Below are positions 26,697 through 35,217 of a stretch of 64,000 nucleotides of DNA, piece by piece (within the stretch, counting starts at the first letter, position 1; the number at the start of each line of letters is the position of its first letter). Below the pieces are notes generated by a model. It saw only the letters and a list, made by a program, of their open reading frames with translations, was not told where the DNA came from and searched no databases. Both the position numbers and the translations under genes were made by a program. The stretch comes from Nocardia sp. (GTDB taxonomy: Bacteria > Actinomycetota > Actinomycetes > Mycobacteriales > Mycobacteriaceae): contig NZ_JAODNK010000073.1 in the NCBI RefSeq assembly GCF_025465275.1, positions 62,001 to 126,000 on the forward strand. Reading direction: 5' to 3'.

Positions 26697-26917
26697 TCTT
26701 GCCGCGAAAGCGCACGACACGCCCGGGATGCATCGGGATTGTGAGTATTCACTTTTCCTGTGCACCAATAGTTTTCATGTGCCACAGACTGGTTGGGAAT
26801 CCTCACACATCGGATGCTCGGCGATAGCTCGCAGCGGCGACGCCCGGCCGCGATCCCACCGTCGAGAACACCTCTGCACGCACGTTTTGCCTTGCACCCC
26901 AGGATAATTCGCGCAGT

Positions 26918-26945
26918 TTGACACTCCTCACAATTCGGGTACACC
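26918..26945 (+). promoter_or_regulatory. Sigma70-type promoter candidate for the primase gene
   Basis: TTGACA at 26918-26923, a 16-base spacer, then TACACC at 26940-26945, about 20 bases before the primase ATG. The -35 is perfect; the -10 is weak. Confidence 0.4.
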
Positions 26946-26965
26946 GGTATTGAGAGGACTGCGCT

Positions 26966-27886
26966 ATGGACACCACCCGCTCCTGGGAAACCATCACCGC
27001 CGCCCTGACCCGAACCTCGGGCCCGGGCAGGCGCGGCCGCGACTGGACCACCTACCTGTGCCCGGTGCACGAATCCGACGGCCGCCGCCATCACCCGTCC
27101 CTGGGGGTCGTCTACAACCGCCAACGCCGGCGGACGGTCGTGAAATGTTTCGCAGGTTGTTCGGACGAAGCGGTCCTGAACCGCTTGGGCCTGGGCATTC
27201 GGGACCTCTTCGACAATCCGCAGCCGCCGTATGGACCGCGCCGCCAATCCCCCGCGCCCGAACCGGCGCTCGCCGACCAGGCCCTGCAAGCCGCCGGACT
27301 CCCCCTCGAGGTACACAAACGCGACCTCGGCCCCCGCACGGCCCGCCCGCGACGCCAGGCCACCTACATCTACCGCTGGCCCAACGGGCACCCCGCAGGC
27401 CGCATCATCCGCGTCCACATCGCCCATCGCGACGGCCACAGCAAGACCTTCCGGCAGGAGCGCTGCACCGACAATGGTTGGCAGCCGGGCGGATTCGACC
27501 ACCTGCCCTTCCACCTTCCCGAGGTCCTGGCCGCCATCCGGGATACCCGCGACATCTATATCTGCGAGGGTGAAGCCGACGTTCTCACCGCCACCCACAC
27601 GGGCTCGACTGCCACCTGCAATGCGGGCGGCGCTCAGGGCTGGCACCCCGAGCACGCCGCCTGGCTCACCGGGGCGCACCGAATCTGGATAGTCGCCGAC
27701 CGTGATGCCCCCGGCTACCGGCACGCCGCCAAGGTCGCCCAGACCCTCACCGATCTGGTCGACGAGATCCGCATCGTCCAAGCCCGAGACGGCAAAGACC
27801 TCACCGACCATTGCAATGCGGGCCACCACATCACAGAACTGGACCCCGTCCCCCTCCTCGACGCCCACTATCGCCCGGGCCCCTAG
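26966..27886 (+). CDS. Stand-alone CHC2 zinc-finger/Toprim primase-like protein
   Basis: A 306-residue protein with a CHC2-type zinc finger (Cys-x2-His in LCPVHESDG, then Cys-x3-Cys in VVKCFAGCSDE, about residues 32-68) and a Toprim domain (IYICEGEADVLTA with the conserved Glu, then WIVADRDAPGYRHA with the DxD). This resembles primases of phages, plasmids and integrative elements, not chromosomal DnaG, as it lacks the RNA-polymerase-like middle and helicase-binding end. No replication or integration gene lies nearby, so it may be a remnant of a mobile element. A degenerate minisatellite follows. Confidence 0.8.
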   Translation: MDTTRSWETITAALTRTSGPGRRGRDWTTYLCPVHESDGRRHHPSLGVVYNRQRRRTVVKCFAGCSDEAVLNRLGLGIRDLFDNPQPPYGPRRQSPAPEPALADQALQAAGLPLEVHKRDLGPRTARPRRQATYIYRWPNGHPAGRIIRVHIAHRDGHSKTFRQERCTDNGWQPGGFDHLPFHLPEVLAAIRDTRDIYICEGEADVLTATHTGSTATCNAGGAQGWHPEHAAWLTGAHRIWIVADRDAPGYRHAAKVAQTLTDLVDEIRIVQARDGKDLTDHCNAGHHITELDPVPLLDAHYRPGP

Positions 27887-27970
27887 CGACACCAAGATCA
27901 CCAGGAAGCTATGGCGGCATCACGCGAGTGCACCCCGCCACCAGTTCCTGGTCGCCACGCCAGCCCCGAC

Positions 27971-28119
27971 CCGGTCGATACGCCCACCCCGGCCCCGATC
28001 TTCAGACCCACCCGTTCCGGTCGATGCCCCCACCCCTCTCCGGTCGATGCCTCAACCGTTTCCGGGCGATGCCCCGACTATTTCCGGTTGACGCGCCCAC
28101 CGGTTCCGGTCGATACGGC
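27971..28119. repeat. Degenerate 22-23-bp tandem repeat (minisatellite)
   Basis: Units beginning CCGGTCGAT or close variants start at 27971, 28017, 28040, 28062, 28084 and 28106, with spacings of 46 (two units), 23, 22, 22 and 22. A more decayed unit lies near 27994. The sequence between is variable and C-rich. The array fills the gap between the primase stop and the stop of the convergent YjbR-like gene. Confidence 0.8.
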
Positions 28120-28487
28120 TAGGCGTCCTGGACCGAGTCCAGCTGGGCTACCAGGACCTTCGGCGCCACCGTGCGGTACGCGTCCTGCACGATTTCGGCC
28201 ACTTCGGTCCAGTCGACGGGCACATCCAGGTACACGCCCAGCCAGCCGCGATGGCCCACGTAGGGCGGGCGGAAGTAGCGGTCGGGTGCGGCGGCGACCA
28301 GTTCCTCCTGGGTGCCGGGCGGTGCGGCGCACCAGAATCCGAGCCGGTCGTCGTGGTGGTGATCGGCGAACATGACGAAGGTCTTCTTGCCACGCACGAA
28401 CCAGGTCGGTTCGCCGTGGCTGAGGCGTTCGGTCACCTCGGGCAGGGCCGAACACAGTGTGCGCAGGGACTCCAGCGGTTCACCCAT
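28119..28487 (-). CDS. MmcQ/YjbR-family DNA-binding-like protein
   Basis: A 122-residue small alpha/beta protein of the MmcQ/YjbR type. Typical features: LCSALPEVTERLSHGEPTW at the N-terminus, VRGKKTFVMF, then the end segment WTEVAEIVQDAYRTVAPKV. Family members bind DNA in a CyaY-like fold, but a precise role is unknown. A TAGCCT -10 ends six bases before the ATG, inside the last codons of the upstream WYL gene, so it may have its own leaderless promoter. Its last bases lie in the minisatellite. Confidence 0.85.
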   Translation of the reverse strand: MGEPLESLRTLCSALPEVTERLSHGEPTWFVRGKKTFVMFADHHHDDRLGFWCAAPPGTQEELVAAAPDRYFRPPYVGHRGWLGVYLDVPVDWTEVAEIVQDAYRTVAPKVLVAQLDSVQDA

Positions 28488-28493
28488 GCCTGG

Positions 28494-28499
28494 AGGCTA
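28494..28499 (-). promoter_or_regulatory. -10 TAGCCT for YjbR-like gene
   Basis: Ends six bases before ATG 28487 and overlaps the stop codon of the WYL gene. Confidence 0.45.
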
Positions 28500-29507
28500 A
28501 CTGATCACCTTTGCCCGATTCTTGGACGAATGGGAAGTGCCGGCAGCCTGCGGCGGGCCGGCCAGCGCCCGCTGGTAGCGGTCGATGAGGGTGCTCAGGG
28601 CGTCCGCCAATTCCGGTGAGTCGACGATCTCGAAGTCCGCGTCGAGCATCCCGAGATGCAGGGCCAGTTGCTGCGGATTGTCCGAACCCGGTTCGAAGGC
28701 GCATCGATCGTCACCGAGTGGTTCGATATCAACCGGAATCGGGAGTCTCTGTCGCACATGGGATGCCGGGGCGTGAACCACTACGCGGGCGCGGAATCGC
28801 CACACCGCCTCTCCGACACCGCGTTCCACGCGCGCGACGATCTCCGGATCGGGCGGCAGGGCACGCGGGGTGAAGCGGGGTCCAGCCGGGGTGCGCGGGT
28901 CGATGCGGTCGACTCGAAATGTGCGCCAATCGCTTCGGTCGAGATCCCAGGCGAGCAGATACCAGCGCTGCCGATTGTTGACCAGGCGGTACGGCTCGAC
29001 CGATCGGCTGCTCGCCGCACCGGTATGCGACCGATAGTCCAGACGCAGTCGTTCGTGATCGCGGCAGGCCGAGGCGAGCACGGTGAGGATGTCCGGATCG
29101 ACCAGCGGGCCGCGGGCCGGAACCGGCAGCGTGTTCTGGAAGGCGCTCACCCGGTGGCGCAGCCGCGAGGGCAGGATCTGCTGCAGTTTGGTCAGTGCAC
29201 GCAGGGATGTCTCCTCGATTCCGGCAATGGAAGTGGTTGCGGCTGTGCGCAATCCGATGGCCACCGCGACGGCTTCGTCATCATCGAGCAGCAGCGGCGG
29301 CAGTGCGCCGCCCGCGCCGAGCCGATAGCCGCCGGCCACCCCCGGCCGGGCCTGCACCGGGTATCCGAGTTCCCGCAGCCGGTCGATGTCATTGCGCACG
29401 GTACGGGTGGTGACACGCAGCTTTTCGGCCAGTTCGGCACCGGTCCAGTCGCGCCGCGACTGCAGCAGCGACAGCAGGCGGAGTAGCCGGGCGGAGGTCT
29501 CCAACAT
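28497..29507 (-). CDS. YafY-type regulator: winged helix plus WYL domain
   Basis: A 336-residue regulator. Residues 1-60 form a DeoR-like helix-turn-helix (LRVTTRTVRNDIDRLRELGY). The middle holds a WYL domain (LRLDYRSHTGAASSRSVEPY followed by RQRWYLLAWDL) and the end a WCX extension. WYL domains sense nucleic-acid or other ligands. TAAAAT ends six bases before the ATG, suggesting a leaderless message. The epoxide hydrolase gene is divergent, and the repeats between them are its likely target. Confidence 0.9.
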   Translation of the reverse strand: MLETSARLLRLLSLLQSRRDWTGAELAEKLRVTTRTVRNDIDRLRELGYPVQARPGVAGGYRLGAGGALPPLLLDDDEAVAVAIGLRTAATTSIAGIEETSLRALTKLQQILPSRLRHRVSAFQNTLPVPARGPLVDPDILTVLASACRDHERLRLDYRSHTGAASSRSVEPYRLVNNRQRWYLLAWDLDRSDWRTFRVDRIDPRTPAGPRFTPRALPPDPEIVARVERGVGEAVWRFRARVVVHAPASHVRQRLPIPVDIEPLGDDRCAFEPGSDNPQQLALHLGMLDADFEIVDSPELADALSTLIDRYQRALAGPPQAAGTSHSSKNRAKVIS

Positions 29508-29513
29508 TGCTCG

Positions 29514-29519
29514 ATTTTA
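29514..29519 (-). promoter_or_regulatory. -10 TAAAAT for WYL regulator
   Basis: Ends six bases before ATG 29507. The operator-like repeats lie just upstream. Confidence 0.55.
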
Positions 29520-29521
29520 GC

Positions 29522-29557
29522 CCGCAATCGCGGAACGAACCTTTCCGCAATCGTTCC
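29522..29557. promoter_or_regulatory. Operator-like repeats between WYL regulator and epoxide hydrolase
   Basis: CCGCAATCG occurs at 29522-29530 and 29545-29553, 23 bases apart. Overlapping them GGAACGA (29532-29538) and TCGTTCC (29551-29557) form a 7-bp inverted repeat. They lie just upstream of the regulator's -10 (complement of 29514-29519). Confidence 0.5.
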
Positions 29558-29612
29558 TAAAGTTGGTGCATACCCCGAAGGCCACGCCTTCTCGAGTGAA
29601 CGGAAGACCCTG

Positions 29613-30737
29613 ATGAGCAATGAGATTCGCCCCTTCCGCATCGATATCCCGCAGTCGGAACTGGATTACCTGCACGACCGTCTCGCCCATGCCCGATGGG
29701 CCGCCGAACTGCCGGGCGCCGGGTGGGAGCGCGGCATTCCGGTGCCGGAGCTGAAGGAGCTTGCCGAATACTGGCGCACCGAATTCGATTGGCGCGCACA
29801 GGAAGCCGCGCTCAATGCCTTCCCGCAGTTCACCACCGAGATCGACGGGCAGCAGATCCACTTCCTGCATGTGCGATCCAGCCGTCCCGATGCCACCCCG
29901 CTGCTGATCACCCATGGTTTCCCGAGTTCGGTCGCGGAGTTCATGAATCTCATCGAGCCGCTGGCCGAACCGGCCGAGGGTCCGGCCTTCCATATCGTGG
30001 CGGCATCTATACCGGGGTATGCCTTCTCCACCCCGCTTGCCGATACCGGCTGGTCGATGGCGCGGACCGCCCGCGCCTGGATCGAGCTCATGAGCCGGTT
30101 GGGTTATGCGCGTTACGGCGTGCACGGCGGTGATGTCGGCAGCGGAATCTCCGCCATGGTCGCCGGATTCGATCCCGAGCACGTCCTCGGCGTGCACGTG
30201 GTCACCGATCCCCTGACCGCCGCGAATGTCGCCACCTTCCTGCCCGGGATGGCCGACCGCCTCGATGCCGACGATCCGATCGACAAGGTCATCCTCACCC
30301 GCATGGACGCCTTCCGCCGTGAGGGCTCCGGCTATCTGGCCATCCAGAACTCCCGTCCGCAGACCATCGGCTACGGCCTGGTCGATTCCCCGCTGCTGCA
30401 ATTGGCTTGGATCGCAGAGAAATTCGAGCAGTGGACGGATCTGCCGATCGACCGTGATCAGTTGCTCACCAATGTGAGCCTCTACTGGTTCACCGGATCG
30501 GGTGCGACCGCCGCGCATTCGCTCTACGAGCAGTCGCATTCCACCGATTGGGGCGTACCGTCCTCCGCGCCAGCGGGTTTCGCGATCTTCGGCACGGATG
30601 AGACGGTCCGCCGCCTGGTCCCGCACGCCAAGGATGCGCACTGGACCGAGTTCGAGCGCGGCCTGCACTTTCCCGCCATGGAATCCCCCGCGGAGCTGGC
30701 CCGGGATCTGCGGGCCTTCTTCGGCCCGCTGAAGTGA
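29613..30737 (+). CDS. Epoxide hydrolase, EHN-type alpha/beta hydrolase
   Basis: A 374-residue epoxide hydrolase with the N-terminal EHN helix region (FRIDIPQSELDYLHDRLAHA) seen in microsomal-type enzymes. The oxyanion motif is HGFP (101-104), the nucleophile Asp174 in GVHGGDVGSGI, the general base His352 in GLHFPAMES, and a ring-opening Tyr probably lies in NVSLYWFTG. It turns epoxides into diols in the cytoplasm. It faces the WYL regulator, which probably controls it. Confidence 0.92.
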   Translation: MSNEIRPFRIDIPQSELDYLHDRLAHARWAAELPGAGWERGIPVPELKELAEYWRTEFDWRAQEAALNAFPQFTTEIDGQQIHFLHVRSSRPDATPLLITHGFPSSVAEFMNLIEPLAEPAEGPAFHIVAASIPGYAFSTPLADTGWSMARTARAWIELMSRLGYARYGVHGGDVGSGISAMVAGFDPEHVLGVHVVTDPLTAANVATFLPGMADRLDADDPIDKVILTRMDAFRREGSGYLAIQNSRPQTIGYGLVDSPLLQLAWIAEKFEQWTDLPIDRDQLLTNVSLYWFTGSGATAAHSLYEQSHSTDWGVPSSAPAGFAIFGTDETVRRLVPHAKDAHWTEFERGLHFPAMESPAELARDLRAFFGPLK

Positions 30738-30744
30738 CACGCGA

Positions 30745-30782
30745 CCGGGCGCACCGGGCTGCCCACCCCGGCTCGCGCCCGG
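30745..30782 (+). terminator. Terminator after the epoxide hydrolase
   Basis: CCGGGCGC and GCGCCCGG form an 8-bp stem around a 22-base GC-rich loop, then TTCTGC. It lies just past the stop codon. Confidence 0.55.
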
Positions 30783-30883
30783 TTCTGCATTAGGCTCGTT
30801 TCCATCGCGCCGCGGCATTGCCGCCACGGCCAATCACCGCACCGCACTCCCCCCGCTCGGATGGATGTCCCGGAGGTTTGCCG

Positions 30884-31678
30884 ATGATGAACCAGCTCAC
30901 CGATCCCGCGCCGGCACTCCCGGCGGCCGCCGAACCGCCGATGCTGCAGCCCCTGGCTCCGGTCCCCTCCTCCGGCCATATCTTCGATTTCCCAGGCCGC
31001 CTCGGCACCGTCGATATGGACGAGCACCAGGGCCTGCGCATCGACGGCATCGCCCGGCACATCCAGGACGCGGGCGTCGATCACCTCGTGCACTGCGGCG
31101 CCCTCGAAACCCACCCGCACTGGATCGTGCGCCGCACCGTCATCGACGTCATCCGCCCCGTCGCCTGGCCCGCGCAGCTCCGCACCCGCCGCTGGTGTTC
31201 GGGCATCTCCCCGCGCTGGTGCACCATGCGCGTGCGCATCGACTCGGACAACGACGGGTTGATCGAGACCGAGGGCTTCTGGATCCACATGAACAAAGAG
31301 ACCATGAGCCCCTCTCGTGTCGACGACCGCTTCTTCGACCTCATGTGCACCACCACCTCGAATCAGCGCCTCCGCTGGCAACAGTGGCTCAACGACCCGC
31401 TCCCCGGAACCCCCGGCACTCCTTTCCCCCTGCGCCGCACCGACATAGATCACTTCCAGCACGTCACCAACACCGCCTACTGGCACGCCGTCCACGAATT
31501 CACCGCCGACGCCCCCGATCTCACCCAATCGCCCCACCGCTACATCCTCGAGTACAACAAGCCCATCCGGTACGGCGACCCGATAGACATTCACACCCAC
31601 CGCACCGAGAATTCCCAAACCCTCTGGTTCACAAGCAACCAGGAAGTCCGGGCAGTAGCGCAACTCCGCATTCTGTAG
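30884..31678 (+). CDS. Acyl-ACP thioesterase-like double hotdog protein
   Basis: A 264-residue protein resembling FatA/FatB-type acyl-ACP thioesterases, with two hotdog domains. The first begins LGTVDMDEHQGLRIDGIARH. The second holds DIDHFQHVTNTAYWHAVHEF, which matches the conserved Asp/Asn-His region of the family. The enzyme would free fatty acids from acyl-ACP. ATG 30884 follows GGAGG by seven bases; upstream in-frame codons lack a ribosome site. It precedes the MACPF gene on the same strand by 157 bases. Confidence 0.8.
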   Translation: MMNQLTDPAPALPAAAEPPMLQPLAPVPSSGHIFDFPGRLGTVDMDEHQGLRIDGIARHIQDAGVDHLVHCGALETHPHWIVRRTVIDVIRPVAWPAQLRTRRWCSGISPRWCTMRVRIDSDNDGLIETEGFWIHMNKETMSPSRVDDRFFDLMCTTTSNQRLRWQQWLNDPLPGTPGTPFPLRRTDIDHFQHVTNTAYWHAVHEFTADAPDLTQSPHRYILEYNKPIRYGDPIDIHTHRTENSQTLWFTSNQEVRAVAQLRIL

Positions 31679-31835
31679 AAGGCGGCTATTGATCTAGATT
31701 CGACGAGTGCTGCGGGATCGCTGGACAGTTTTATAGGGCAAATGGCCGAACACTTGCGAATTCAGTTATAGCTCATCATCTTTCGGGTTGTCGACCGTAT
31801 CATTGGCGCGGGGACGGCTACGGAAGGAAAATACT

Positions 31836-33458
31836 ATGTCGCTGATACCCGGCGCCGGTGCCATCGGGCGCGGTTTCAACATTCTCGGTACGTACAGCAC
31901 TCGTTCGCTGATGCCACAAATAGTCAATCTTGGTAGTGACAGCGGGAGCTGGGAATATCCGCCCAGTGGGATCACCTACGCGGTGCCGGAGAACGCTACG
32001 CCGGTGGAGTACACCAACACCACCGGATCGTCATATGTATACAATACGATCGATCAGTTCCAGTCTCATTTCTCCCAGAAGGCCGGCGTACAAACGTCTT
32101 ATGGGGCGTTCAGCGCGCAGTTCGATGTGGCCTACAGTCAAACCATTAATACCGACCAGTCATATTATTATTGTATTTACGAATCCGATTTCACCGCTTG
32201 GGAACTCAATCTCAATCACACCTCGCAGCAGTGGCTGACTCCCGATTTCCGCGACGATCCGGATGTGCGCAACCTGCCGAACACCTTCACGCCGCAGAAT
32301 CAAGAGCAATTCTTCGCCATGTTCCGCAAGTGGGGAACACATTTCGTGGGGCAGGTGGTGGTCGGCGGCAGCCTGGACTACTACGAGGCCGTCCAGACGA
32401 TGTACTCCTCCAACCAGACACAGGTCAGCGTCAACGTACAGCTGGAGTACAAGGCCGTCTTCACCTCCACCAAGGCCGAATCACAAACGGAGTGGGAGGA
32501 ACTCGGCAAGTCGTGGGCCGACAGCCGCCTGGTCACCGTGAACGCCACCGGCGGGGACAACTCCGTACTCAATGCGCTCAACCCCGGCTACGGCGATTCG
32601 GATGTCGGAATATTCGATCAGTGGTCCTCGGCTGTGATGAAGAACCCGTCGGTGATCGAGTTCTCCCTGCGACCGCTCAATGTGCTCTTCTCCGGAGACC
32701 AGGCCGCAGCGGTCGCGGCGGCGCTGGAGGCGTATACGAACGGTGCGATACTGTCCTATGCCGCAACCGATTACACCCCGGGCGGTGCACCCGGCGGCGG
32801 CAATGTGAGCACCACGTGGGGCATCATCGCCAATGGCAATGTCGCGATAGCGATCCCGGCGGTGGAACCCCCGCCACCGACCGTCGTCGGTCCCGGACAA
32901 GCGGCCCCGGTCGGCGGATACCAGCTGGCGCTGTACGACCCGCTCACCTTCGAGCAGCTCATGGTGCATCTGTATTACCAGACGTACCTGCCGAATACGC
33001 TGACCCCGGATCCATCGATCTACAAAGCCATGATGGCCGATCTGAATGCGGTCAACCGCAGCGGATACGTGGCAGCGGTGAGCGGCTTCGGCATCGACCT
33101 GCTGAACTACCCCTCACAGGATTTCCAGCACTGGTTGCTGAGTATCGGCGCCACCATGCAGGGGTGGAAGAAGTTCATCGGCTACAACAACAAGGGCGGC
33201 TCGGCCTGTTACATCGTACTGGGCCGGCAGGGCGCGGCGCCGGGATTCGCGCTGGAAATCCTGCAGGCCGTCTATTCACCCAATAGCTGGCTGGAGGAAC
33301 CGTATTACTTCAATATGGACGCCTCCGCCGTCGGCCTGACCTACGGCCGCACCGCGAGCACCGGCTCGAAGTCCCATGCCCTCGGCTCGCTGGCACAACC
33401 GATCGAGCCCGCGAAACCGCCGAAACACCAGGAGCAGCACCCGCACCGCCGCGACTAG
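31836..33458 (+). CDS. MACPF/perforin-domain protein without signal peptide
   Basis: A 540-residue protein with the membrane-attack-complex/perforin signature: FRKWGTHFVGQVVVGG (WGTHF at 166-170), preceded by AMF and followed by alternating-residue strands of a pore-forming beta sheet (about 170-260). The N-terminal 55 residues (MSLIPGAGAIGRGFNILGTY) are short and non-hydrophobic, so no Sec signal is visible. Residues about 350-540 form a separate domain that I do not recognise. The first half is visibly more A/T-rich than neighbouring genes, a sign of transfer. GGAAGGA lies seven bases before ATG 31836. Bacterial MACPF proteins are uncommon and their targets mostly unknown. Confidence 0.85.
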   Translation: MSLIPGAGAIGRGFNILGTYSTRSLMPQIVNLGSDSGSWEYPPSGITYAVPENATPVEYTNTTGSSYVYNTIDQFQSHFSQKAGVQTSYGAFSAQFDVAYSQTINTDQSYYYCIYESDFTAWELNLNHTSQQWLTPDFRDDPDVRNLPNTFTPQNQEQFFAMFRKWGTHFVGQVVVGGSLDYYEAVQTMYSSNQTQVSVNVQLEYKAVFTSTKAESQTEWEELGKSWADSRLVTVNATGGDNSVLNALNPGYGDSDVGIFDQWSSAVMKNPSVIEFSLRPLNVLFSGDQAAAVAAALEAYTNGAILSYAATDYTPGGAPGGGNVSTTWGIIANGNVAIAIPAVEPPPPTVVGPGQAAPVGGYQLALYDPLTFEQLMVHLYYQTYLPNTLTPDPSIYKAMMADLNAVNRSGYVAAVSGFGIDLLNYPSQDFQHWLLSIGATMQGWKKFIGYNNKGGSACYIVLGRQGAAPGFALEILQAVYSPNSWLEEPYYFNMDASAVGLTYGRTASTGSKSHALGSLAQPIEPAKPPKHQEQHPHRRD

Positions 33459-33466
33459 CGACGATC

Positions 33467-33502
33467 CGGCCGCACCCCGGCAGCTCCGCCGGGGTGCGGC
33501 CG
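33467..33502 (+). terminator. Terminator, perfect 15-bp stem
   Basis: CGGCCGCACCCCGGC and GCCGGGGTGCGGCCG pair around AGCTCC directly after the MACPF gene. Confidence 0.85.
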
Positions 33503-33528
33503 GGCTCGCGCCGCGGGGATGCTGCCAA

Positions 33529-33534
33529 TAGGCT
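33529..33534 (+). promoter_or_regulatory. -10 TAGGCT for kinase gene
   Basis: Ends six bases before the GTG at 33541, downstream of the MACPF terminator. Confidence 0.5.
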
Positions 33535-33540
33535 GGCGCG

Positions 33541-35208
33541 GTGATTCCCGGGCGGACAGTGGTCGACGGGCGCTTCGAATTGCTCGAACCGCTCGGCAGT
33601 GGCGGTATGGGTACGGTCTGGCGGGCCTACGACCTCGCCCTGCATCGTGAAGTAGCACTCAAAGAGGTGCGCGCGGCCGATCCGGACCGCGCGAGTTCAC
33701 CCGGTGTGCAACGGGAGCGCGTATTGCGCGAAGCCCGCGCCCTGGCCCGCATCGGGCACCCGAATGTGGTTGCCATCCACCACATTGTGGATTCCCCCGC
33801 CGAAGAGCATCCGTGGATCGTCATGGAGCTGGTGCGCGGCCGCACCCTCTCCGAGCAGATCGATATGGGTCCGATGCCGCCCGCCCAGGCCGCGTTCATC
33901 GGCCGCGGCATTCTCGCGGCCCTGCGCGCCGCACACGCCGTCGGCGTCCTGCACCGCGATATCAAACCCGCCAATGTGCTGCTGCGCGAGGACGGTTCAC
34001 CGGTGCTGACCGATTTCGGTATCGCCGCGATCAACGGCATGGAAGGGCTGACCTCCACCGGAAGCGTGGTCGGCTCCCTCGATTACGTGGCGCCGGAACG
34101 ACTGGGCGGTCAGGAGGGTCACCCCGCGTCCGATCTGTGGTCACTGGGTCTGGTGCTGTACGTCGCGGTGGAGGGCTATCACCCGATGCGCCGCGATACC
34201 TCCGTCGGCACGCTCGCCGCCGTGCTGCGCGGTGAGGTCCCCGCGCCCCGGCGCGCAGGGCCGCTGACCGCGGCGCTGCAGGCCATACTGGTCCCCGATC
34301 CTGGCCACCGGCCCACCGCCGAACAGGTGGATTGGCTACTCGCCCAGGCGCTCTCCGCGCCGAGCTCACCGTCCACGCCATTCGTACCGACAGCGCCGCC
34401 CCTGTCGTACGGCCCGGCGGCAACGTCCGCACCGTTCGCGCCGACGGTGACCTCCGCACCGTTCCCACAGACAGGTCCCTCCGCACAGTTCCCGCCGACG
34501 GGTCCCTCCGCACCGTTCAACCACACAGCGCATGTTCGCTCGAACGAAGCTCCGCCCACTCGGCAGCGACGGTGGATCGCGACCGGAACCGCGGCAACCG
34601 CTGCCATCGCCGTCATTGTTGTTGTTGCCGTACTTCTTCAGCCAGACAAGAGCACTAATCAGGCCAACCCCGGCCAACCTCCTGGCACTGCGGCGCATCC
34701 GGCCACCTCACTACCGGCCATCCCCGGAAATGCCTCCACCACCCCTGCCGCGGCGGCCACCACGGATGTGCTCACCCCGGCTGGGGTCCGCCAGGCGATC
34801 TCCGCGCTCGAACAGCTCACCGGCGGACAGCAATTCATCGAGACGACCTTCTATCCGGAATTCGTCAACACCGGCGCACCGGTCAAGGATCGCCCGACCG
34901 TGTACGACCAATTCACCTTCCGCGACGGAGTCGCCACCCGCACCGGCGCCGGCGGCCAACTGTCGGGTATACCGACCGTGGCGCTGAGCTCGATCGACTG
35001 GGATATCCTGCCCACCCTGCTGAGCACCGCGCAGAACAAACTCGGTGTCGCCAATCCCACCAGCCGCTACATAATCGTCGACCCCGCTTGGACTTTCAAC
35101 GACCACAAGCCGACGCTGCTGGTGTACTTCTCCGACGAGTACAACGGCGGCGGCTACCTCGCCGCCGACGTCGACGGCACGGTCGTCAGTGTCCACAACA
35201 GCAAATAG
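33541..35208 (+). CDS. Transmembrane Ser/Thr protein kinase with Pro/Thr linker repeats
   Basis: A 555-residue Hanks-type kinase: SGGMGTVWRAY glycine loop, ATP lysine Lys41, HRD 138-140, DFG 158-160. A linker with repeats of the form TSAPF/GPSAPF (about 290-327) joins it to a membrane helix (345-367). The outer part has a Pro/Thr-rich stalk, then a compact domain (PAGVRQAISALEQLTGGQQF ... VDGTVVSVHNSK) that I do not recognise. The GTG start lies six bases after TAGGCT, so it is probably leaderless. It follows the MACPF gene but is split from it by a strong terminator. Confidence 0.9.
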   Translation: MIPGRTVVDGRFELLEPLGSGGMGTVWRAYDLALHREVALKEVRAADPDRASSPGVQRERVLREARALARIGHPNVVAIHHIVDSPAEEHPWIVMELVRGRTLSEQIDMGPMPPAQAAFIGRGILAALRAAHAVGVLHRDIKPANVLLREDGSPVLTDFGIAAINGMEGLTSTGSVVGSLDYVAPERLGGQEGHPASDLWSLGLVLYVAVEGYHPMRRDTSVGTLAAVLRGEVPAPRRAGPLTAALQAILVPDPGHRPTAEQVDWLLAQALSAPSSPSTPFVPTAPPLSYGPAATSAPFAPTVTSAPFPQTGPSAQFPPTGPSAPFNHTAHVRSNEAPPTRQRRWIATGTAATAAIAVIVVVAVLLQPDKSTNQANPGQPPGTAAHPATSLPAIPGNASTTPAAAATTDVLTPAGVRQAISALEQLTGGQQFIETTFYPEFVNTGAPVKDRPTVYDQFTFRDGVATRTGAGGQLSGIPTVALSSIDWDILPTLLSTAQNKLGVANPTSRYIIVDPAWTFNDHKPTLLVYFSDEYNGGGYLAADVDGTVVSVHNSK

Positions 35209-35217
35209 TGGACCGAG

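Noticed and set aside
26321..27901. 526-codon minus-strand frame across the primase and oxygenase genes
   Set aside because: It is antisense to the zinc-finger/Toprim gene and out of frame with the oxygenase; no domain is seen.
27971..28119. CRISPR array
   Set aside because: Units are degenerate and nearly adjacent with no unique spacers of constant length, and no cas genes are near; a minisatellite fits better.
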